Assembly: GCF_004363075.1 (NCBI RefSeq)
Contig: NZ_SNYN01000010.1
Location: 85,422 to 149,421 of the forward strand
Length of the DNA: 64,000 nt
Direction: 5' to 3'
DNA from: Actinorugispora endophytica
GTDB lineage: Bacteria > Actinomycetota > Actinomycetes > Streptosporangiales > Streptosporangiaceae
Part shown: positions 59,001 through 64,000 of the stretch, in pieces
Numbering within the stretch: the stretch's first letter is position 1
Layout: every line of letters begins with the position of its first letter
The notes under the pieces: model-generated
Databases searched by the model: none
What the model was told of the DNA's origin: nothing
What the model saw: the letters and a program-made list of their open reading frames with translations, nothing else
Translations under genes and position numbers: made by a program

Positions 59001-62000
59001 GGACGCCCCCGCCGCGCCGGGGTGTCCTCCTTCGGCGTCAGCGGCACCAACGCGCACGTCCTCGTCGAGCAGGCCGAACCGCCGGCCGCCCGGTCCGGTC
59101 CGGACGGCGCGGCGGTCGCCGCGACAGGGTCCTCGTCCCCGCTCCTGCCCTGGGTGCTGTCGGCGAGGAGCGAGGCCGCGCTGCGCGGGCAGGCCGCGCG
59201 GCTGCGCGCGCGCCTCGACGAGGCCGACGGGGCGGCCCCGGCCGACGTCGGCTTCTCCCTGGCCACCGGCCGCGCCGCGTTCGACCACCGGGCGGTGGTC
59301 CTCGCCGCCGACCGGTCCGGCTTCCTGCGCGGCCTGGACGCGCTCGCCGAGGGCCGTCCCGATCCCGGCGTGGTGCGGGGCTCCTCCGGTCGGGCCCCGG
59401 CCAGAACGGTGTTCGTCTTCCCCGGCCAGGGGTCCCAGTGGGCGGGCATGGCGCTGGACCTGCTCGCCTCCGCGCCGGTGTTCGCGGAGCGGATGGCCGA
59501 GTGCGAGCGGGCGCTCTCCCCGCACGTGGACTGGTCGCTGTCGGACGTCGTGCGCGGCGCGCCGGGCGCTCCGCCGTTGGAACGGGTGGACGTGGTCCAA
59601 CCCGCGCTGTTCGCGGTGATGGTGTCGCTCGCGCGGCTGTGGGAGTCTCGCGGTGTGCGGCCCGACGCGGTCGTGGGGCACTCCCAGGGCGAGATCGCCG
59701 CAGCGTGCGTGGCGGGGGCGCTCTCACTGGACGACGCGGCGCGGGTCGCGGCGCTGCGGAGCCGGACCCTGCTGGCGCTGGCCGGCCACGGCGGGATGGT
59801 GTCGGTGGCGCTGCCCGAGGCGCGGGTCGCCGAGCGGCTGCCGCTCTTCGGCGGCCGGGTGTGCGTCGCGGCCGTCAACGGCCCCCGCTCCACGGTGGTC
59901 GCCGGGCCCGGCGACGCCCTGGACGCGCTGGCGCTGGAGTGGGCGGAGCTCGGCGTGACCCACCGCCGGATCCCGGTCGACTACGCCTCGCACTCCCCCG
60001 ACGTGGAGGTGGTCCGCGCGGACCTCGAGGCCGCGCTGAAGGGGATCTCCCCCCGCGCGGCGGACGTTCCGTTCTACTCCTCCGTGACCGGAGGGGTCAT
60101 CGACACCAGGGAGCTCGACCCGTCGTACTGGTACCGGAACCTGCGCCTTCCCGTCAGGTTCGGCCGGGCCGCCCGCGCGCTGGTGGAGTCCGGCCACACG
60201 GTCTTCGTCGAGGTGAGCGCGCATCCGGTGCTGCTCCAGAGCGTCCAGGACACGCTGGACGACGCGGGGGCCGACGGGGCCGCGGTCCTGGGGTCGCTGC
60301 GCCGCGGCGACGGCGGCCCGGAGCGGTTCCTCACCTCTCTGGCCGAGGCGCACGTCCACGGCGCGGAGGTGGACTGGACGACCGTCCTTCCCCCCGCCGA
60401 GCGGGTCGACCTGCCCACCTACGCCTTCCAGCACCAGCGGTACTGGATCCGGCCGCGGCCCGGCGGCGCCCCTGCGGCCCACCCGCTGCTGGAGTCGTCG
60501 GTGCCGCTGGCGCACAGCGGGGGGCGGGTGTTCACCGGCCGCCTCTCGGGGCGGGGCTGGCTCGCCGACCACGCGGTGGGCGGTGCCGCCGTGGTGCCCG
60601 GCGCGGCCTTCGCGGAGATGGCCCTGCACGCCGGCGGCCGGGTCGGCTGCGGCGCGGTGGCGGAGCTGACCCTGCACGCGCCGCTCGTGCTGCCCGAGCG
60701 CGGCGGCGTCGCGGTGCAGCTGGCGGTGGAGGGGCCCGGACCGGACGGAGGTCGCTCCTTCACCGTGCACTCCCGGGCCGGAGCGGATCCCGACGGCGCC
60801 GACGCGCCCTGGGTCCGGCACGCCGACGGCCTGCTGGCCGTCGCGGGCGCGGCTCCGCCGGACGATGCCGGGGCCTGGCCTCCCCCGGGCTCGGTCCCGG
60901 TCGACCTGGACGGGTTCTACGCCGGCCTGGAGCGGCGGGGGTACGGCTACGGCCCGGCCTTCCGGGGGCTGACCGCCGCGTGGCGGCGCGGCGGCGAGGT
61001 CTTCGCGGAGGCGGCGCGCCCTGAGGCGGGCGGGACCGCCGGTTACGGCATCCACCCCGCGCTGCTGGACGCCGCCCTGCACACGGTGCTCGTCGACGAG
61101 GACGGGGCGGCCGCCCCGGGGGTCCGCCTGCCGTTCGCCTGGCGTGGGGTGCGGCTGCACGCCTCGGGTGCGGACGCCCTGCGCGTGCGGCTGACGCCCA
61201 CCGGCGCGGGCGTGTTCTCGGTGCGGTTGAACGATGCGCGCGGCGCGCCCGTGGCCACGGTGGACAGCCTGGCCATGCGGACGCTCCCCGGGGGCGCGGT
61301 GGCCGCGCCGGGTGACGGCGGCGCGGACCTGTACGCCCTGGAGTGGGTCGGCGCGCCCCCGGGCTCGGCGCGTCCCGCCGTCAGGTGGGCCCTGGTCGGC
61401 GCGCGCGCCGACGGTTCCGGCGGCCCGCTGGACGCGGCGCTGCTCGCGGCCGCCCGGGAGGCGGGCGCGGCGCGGTACGCGGACCTGGCGGCGCTGCGCT
61501 CGGCCGTGGCCGCGGGGGCTCCCGTGCCCGGAACCGTCCTGACGCCCGTTCCGGGACGCTCCTCGGCTCCGTCAGGACTCGCCGACGCCGTCCGGGAGAC
61601 GACGCTGCGCGCGCTCGCGCTGGTCCGGGACTGGCTCGCCGACGACGCCCCGGCGCCGGGCAGGCTCGTGGTCGTGACGCGCGGCGCGGTGGCGGCGCGG
61701 CCCGGCGAGGACGTCGCAGACCTGGCCGCGGCCCCGGTCTGGGGGTTGCTCAGGTCGGCGCGGACCGAGCACCCGGACCGGTTCGCGCTGGTCGACCTCG
61801 ACGGCTCGGACGACTCGGCGGACGCGCTCCCCTCGGCGGTCGCGGGCACGGCGGGGGGCGAGGCGCAACTGGCCGTGCGCGGCGGCGCGGTCCTGGCCCC
61901 CCGTCTCGCGCGGGCCCCCGGCGGGCCGGCGGTCCCGGCCGCCGGGATCGACCCGGACGGGACCGTGCTGGTCACCGGCGGCACCGGCACGCTGGGCCGT

Positions 62001-63170
62001 CTCCTGGCCCGGCACCTGGTCGCGGCGCACGGGGTGCGCCGCCTGCTGCTGGTCGGCCGCGGCGGGGCGTCGTCCCCCGGGGCCGCCGCGCTGCGGGAGG
62101 AGCTGGCCGGGCAGGGCGCCGAGGCCGTGCCGGTCTCCTGCGACGCGGCCGACGCCGACGCGCTCGCCGCGCTGCTCGCCTCGATCCCCGACGAGCATCC
62201 GTTGACCGCCGTGGTGCACGCGGCGGGCACGCTCGACGACGCGGCCGTCTCGGCCCTGACCGAGGAAAAGGTCGACCGGGTGCTGCGTCCGAAGGCCGCG
62301 GCCGCGCTGAACCTGCACGCGCTGACCGCCGACCGCAGGCTCGCGGCGTTCGTGCTGTTCTCCTCCGTCTCGGGGGTCCTGGGCGGCGCGGGGCAGGGGA
62401 ACTACGCGGCGGCCAACGCGTTCCTGGACGCGCTGGCCCACCACCGCCGGTTCCGGGGGCTGCCCGCGACCTCGCTGGCCTGGGGGCTGTGGGCCGAGGC
62501 CAGCGCGATGACCGGCCACCTGTCGGAGGCGGACCGGGCCCGGTTGGGCCGCACCGGTCTGGCGCCCATGGACTCGGCGGCCGGGCTCGCCCTGTTCGAC
62601 GCGGCGTTGCGCGACGACCGGCCCGTCCTGGTCCCGGCCCGGCTGGACCTGCGGGGCCTCGGCGGCCCCGACGCGCCGGTGCCCCCGGTCCTGCGCTCGC
62701 TGGCGCGCGGCCCGGTCCGGCGCGCGGCCGGCGAATCCGCCGGCACTGGTCCGGACCTCGCCCGGCGGCTGGCGCCGCTGTCCCCGTCGGAGCGGGAGCA
62801 CTCGGTTCTGGACCTGGTCCGGTCGCACGCCGCGGCCGTCCTGGGGCACGCGTCCCCCGACGCGGTCCATCCCGCGCGCCCGTTCACCGAGATCGGGTTC
62901 GACTCGCTCACGGCGGTGGAGCTGCGCAACCGGCTCAACGCCGCGACCGGGTTGCGCCTGCCCTCGACGCTGCTGTTCGACCATCCGGAGCCGGCCGCCG
63001 CGGCGCGGCTGGTCCTGGGGGAGCTGTTCCCCGGAGAAGGCGCCGGAGGCGACGCGGCCGCGCGGGAGGAGAGCACGGCGGCCGCGATCGACGCGATGGA
63101 CGTGGACGACCTGATCAACCTGGCGATGGACCCCGACGGCGGTCCCCCGGTCATCGACCTCGGAGACTGA
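56052..63170 (+). CDS. Modular type I polyketide synthase: loading AT-ACP plus module 1 KS-AT-DH-KR-ACP
   Basis: The chain-starting PKS, 2372 residues. Loading AT about 115-440 (Ser209 in GHSLGE; Trp234 where extender ATs have Arg; LAAHS at 309-313), loading ACP with Ser525 (GLDSLG). Module 1: KS 585-1010 (Cys755, His890, His929), AT 1115-1445 (Ser1211 in GHSQGE, Arg1236, YASH 1311-1314: methylmalonyl type), DH 1475-1745 (His1507 in [10 protein letters not shown], Asp1673), KR 1968-2145 (GGTGTLG, LDD at 2061-2063 for B-type, Ser2104 region, Tyr2118), ACP Ser2285. All catalytic residues are present. The C-terminal tail [16 protein letters not shown] is a docking domain. No KS-Q or release domain. 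Predicted product: acyl starter extended once, with alpha-methyl and a double bond. Confidence 0.96.
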   Translation: MSSGSSSAAPPTADQGAAPAPAPVWRGSRATAVPLPLSAGDPGALRERAGQLRAFFLARPDVDPSDTGGPLASAATAEHRAVVLGADRDEAVRGLAALAEGRDDPALVRGRAAPARVVFVFPGQGPQWAGMAVELLDSSPLFAARLRECGQALDRHVDWSLDEVLRGAPGAPALERADVVQPALFAVMVALAELWRAHGVEPDAVLGHSLGEIAAAHVAGALSLDDAARVVSTWSRAQATLAGRGDMAMVPLSVDELRPRLAGFGDRVAVAGVNGPRSTAISGDSDAVAEVLAGLAADGVAARLIPVGLAAHSPHITALRGRLMAGLAPIRPRTPVTPMYSSVTEGWLDDAPDPAYWYRNLRGTVRFESATRGLLDSGHRIFVEVSPHPVLAVGVQGTIDAARTGPDGACVLGTLRSGAGGMPQFLASLAEAHVRGVEADWGVVSAARGTRPVVPPAFAPAPVDRAAAPRGPAPSLRDRLAGADDRERERELLDLVLAQTGLVLGSSGHGAVEPGLGFQQAGLDSLGAVRLRNRLAEAAGLALPATLVFDHPTPATVARHLRAELFGPRSGTGEGPSPVPTAADEPIAIVAAGCRFPGGVRSPEDLWELLTQGRDAVSGFPTDRGWDLGEHHDPDRAGGVAVREGGFLHDAAGFDAAFFGIGPREALLMDPQQRLLLETSWEAFERAGIDPGSLRGSPTGVFVGAMTQDYGPRMHEAGEEAGGYVLTGNAAGVASGRLAYAFGLEGPTVTVDTACSSSLVALHLAGQALRAGECSLALAGGVTVMATPGMIMEFSRKRALSPDGRCRAFAAGSEGFGLAEGAGVLVLERLSDARRNGHPVLALIRGSAVNQDGASNGLTAPNGTAQQRVIRRALANAGLGPADVDAVEAHGTGTPLGDPVEANALIAVYGGRERAHPLRLGSLKSNIGHTQAASGVAGVIKTVMALRHGVLPESLHIGAPNPRVDWGSGSVELLTEAAPWPDTGRPRRAGVSSFGVSGTNAHVLVEQAEPPAARSGPDGAAVAATGSSSPLLPWVLSARSEAALRGQAARLRARLDEADGAAPADVGFSLATGRAAFDHRAVVLAADRSGFLRGLDALAEGRPDPGVVRGSSGRAPARTVFVFPGQGSQWAGMALDLLASAPVFAERMAECERALSPHVDWSLSDVVRGAPGAPPLERVDVVQPALFAVMVSLARLWESRGVRPDAVVGHSQGEIAAACVAGALSLDDAARVAALRSRTLLALAGHGGMVSVALPEARVAERLPLFGGRVCVAAVNGPRSTVVAGPGDALDALALEWAELGVTHRRIPVDYASHSPDVEVVRADLEAALKGISPRAADVPFYSSVTGGVIDTRELDPSYWYRNLRLPVRFGRAARALVESGHTVFVEVSAHPVLLQSVQDTLDDAGADGAAVLGSLRRGDGGPERFLTSLAEAHVHGAEVDWTTVLPPAERVDLPTYAFQHQRYWIRPRPGGAPAAHPLLESSVPLAHSGGRVFTGRLSGRGWLADHAVGGAAVVPGAAFAEMALHAGGRVGCGAVAELTLHAPLVLPERGGVAVQLAVEGPGPDGGRSFTVHSRAGADPDGADAPWVRHADGLLAVAGAAPPDDAGAWPPPGSVPVDLDGFYAGLERRGYGYGPAFRGLTAAWRRGGEVFAEAARPEAGGTAGYGIHPALLDAALHTVLVDEDGAAAPGVRLPFAWRGVRLHASGADALRVRLTPTGAGVFSVRLNDARGAPVATVDSLAMRTLPGGAVAAPGDGGADLYALEWVGAPPGSARPAVRWALVGARADGSGGPLDAALLAAAREAGAARYADLAALRSAVAAGAPVPGTVLTPVPGRSSAPSGLADAVRETTLRALALVRDWLADDAPAPGRLVVVTRGAVAARPGEDVADLAAAPVWGLLRSARTEHPDRFALVDLDGSDDSADALPSAVAGTAGGEAQLAVRGGAVLAPRLARAPGGPAVPAAGIDPDGTVLVTGGTGTLGRLLARHLVAAHGVRRLLLVGRGGASSPGAAALREELAGQGAEAVPVSCDAADADALAALLASIPDEHPLTAVVHAAGTLDDAAVSALTEEKVDRVLRPKAAAALNLHALTADRRLAAFVLFSSVSGVLGGAGQGNYAAANAFLDALAHHRRFRGLPATSLAWGLWAEASAMTGHLSEADRARLGRTGLAPMDSAAGLALFDAALRDDRPVLVPARLDLRGLGGPDAPVPPVLRSLARGPVRRAAGESAGTGPDLARRLAPLSPSEREHSVLDLVRSHAAAVLGHASPDAVHPARPFTEIGFDSLTAVELRNRLNAATGLRLPSTLLFDHPEPAAAARLVLGELFPGEGAGGDAAAREESTAAAIDAMDVDDLINLAMDPDGGPPVIDLGD

Positions 63171-63171
63171 G

Positions 63172-64000
63172 ATGGGCACGGACAACAGCAGACTCGTCGA
63201 GGCTCTGCGGTCGTCTCTCAAGGAGAACGAGCGGCTCAGGCGGGAGAACCGGGAGTCCGCCGAGCGCGCGGCCGAACCGGTGGCGGTCGTGGGGATGGCG
63301 TGCCGCTACCCGGGCGGCGTGGCGTGCCCCGAGGACCTGTGGCGGCTGGTCGAAGGCGGGGTCGACGCGGTCTCGGGGTTCCCGGCCGACCGCGACTGGG
63401 ACCTGGACGGGCTGTACGACCCCGACCCCGACGCCCCCGGCACCAGCTACGTGCGCGAGGGCGGGTTCCTGCGCGGGGCGGCCGACTTCGACGCCGCCTT
63501 CTTCGGGATCGGCCCCCGCGAGGCCCTGGCCATGGACCCCCAGCAGCGGCTGCTGCTGGAGACCTCCTGGGAGGCCCTCGAACACGCCCGCATCGCCCCC
63601 ACCTCGCTGCGCGGCAGCCCGACCGGCGTGTTCTCCGGGGTGATGTACCACGACTACGCCTCGCGGCTGGCCCGGCCGCCCGCCGGACTCGGCGGCTACC
63701 TCGTCAACGGCAACGCCGGGAGCGTGGCCACCGGCCGGGTGGCCTACACCCTGGGGCTGGAGGGGCCCGCCATCACCGTGGACACCGCGTGCTCGTCGTC
63801 CCTGGTGGCGCTGCACCTGGCGGTGCGGTCGCTGCGCTCGGGCGAGTGCCCGCTGGCGCTGGCCGGGGGCGTGGCCGTGATGGCGGTGCCGGACACGTTC
63901 GTGGAGTTCAGCCGCCAGAGGGGCCTGTCCCCCGACGGCCGCTGCAAGTCGTTCGCCGCCGCCGCCGACGGCACCGCGTGGGGCGAGGGCGTCGGCGTGC
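63172..64000 (+). CDS. Modular type I polyketide synthase, 5' part (runs off window)
   Basis: Next PKS in the assembly line; the first 276 residues are visible. An N-terminal docking coil ([21 protein letters not shown], about 6-26) fits the C-terminal docking tail of the preceding PKS. A KS domain follows ([15 protein letters not shown] from about 36; active cysteine in VDTACSSSL). Start ATG 63172 overlaps no stop but its GGAG ribosome site lies inside the last codons of the previous gene, so they are translationally coupled. Order of later domains is outside the window. Confidence 0.96.
   Translation, partial: MGTDNSRLVEALRSSLKENERLRRENRESAERAAEPVAVVGMACRYPGGVACPEDLWRLVEGGVDAVSGFPADRDWDLDGLYDPDPDAPGTSYVREGGFLRGAADFDAAFFGIGPREALAMDPQQRLLLETSWEALEHARIAPTSLRGSPTGVFSGVMYHDYASRLARPPAGLGGYLVNGNAGSVATGRVAYTLGLEGPAITVDTACSSSLVALHLAVRSLRSGECPLALAGGVAVMAVPDTFVEFSRQRGLSPDGRCKSFAAAADGTAWGEGVGV

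Noticed and set aside
56268..59681. 1137-codon minus-strand open frame inside the PKS gene
   Set aside because: Antisense to conserved KS and AT domains; no ribosome site or family.

Overview
The window is high-GC actinomycete chromosome. Gene content and order resemble Nocardiopsis, Streptomyces and relatives: SsgB, actinobacterial phosphatidylinositol and PIM biosynthesis genes, a bifunctional Rel with its usual apt-yajC-ruv neighbours, many GTG/TTG starts and GTGA/ATGA overlaps. The species cannot be fixed from sequence alone; a Nocardiopsis-like genus is my best guess.

Layout. 0-6.5 kb: Ser/Thr kinase, small secreted SapA-like protein, rarA, PAP2 phosphatase and a PAS/GAF/PP2C phosphatase. 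6.9-8.3 kb: one IS30-family insertion sequence whose right end looks 9 bp shorter than its left. 8.4-12 kb: septum-formation-type lipoprotein, aspS, MBL hydrolase. 12.4-24 kb: DUF349 protein, cupin, then a long minus-strand housekeeping block (rel, apt, yajC, ruvB, ruvA, ruvC, yebC, pdxT, Uma2 nuclease, pdxS). secD and secF, normally between yajC and apt in relatives, are not there. 24-36 kb: LemA-like protein, pimA, PIM acyltransferase, phosphatidylinositol-phosphate synthase, DCC protein, HIT protein, TerC, DUF885 and DUF2786 proteins, thrS, an FAD monooxygenase and a PGPGW membrane protein. 36-40 kb: tRNA-Val(CAC), ssgB, a class IV aminotransferase, an orphan Roadblock protein and a Gly-Gly-Val tRNA cluster.

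40-53 kb is accessory-looking: membrane protein, FKBP, TM2 protein, manA, a gluconate uptake and phosphorylation locus with its GntR regulator, two TetR-controlled pairs (with a serine hydrolase and with an MFS exporter) each with visible tandem operators, and a divergent moeA paralogue. It ends at a second tRNA cluster, Gly-Cys-Val, sharing promoter, tRNA-Gly, tRNA-Val and terminator sequences with the first.

53-64 kb is the left edge of a modular type I polyketide cluster. After about 1 kb without genes come a styrene/indole-monooxygenase-like flavoprotein (no reductase partner), a 2372-residue PKS (loading AT-ACP, then KS-AT-DH-KR-ACP) and the start of the next PKS, which runs off the window. 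The first module should add methylmalonyl-CoA and make an alpha-methyl, alpha,beta-unsaturated intermediate.

The most unusual non-coding signal is a set of long palindromes at gene ends, including two dispersed families: an 83-bp unit (2 copies, about 81% identical without gaps) and a 45-bp unit (3 copies).
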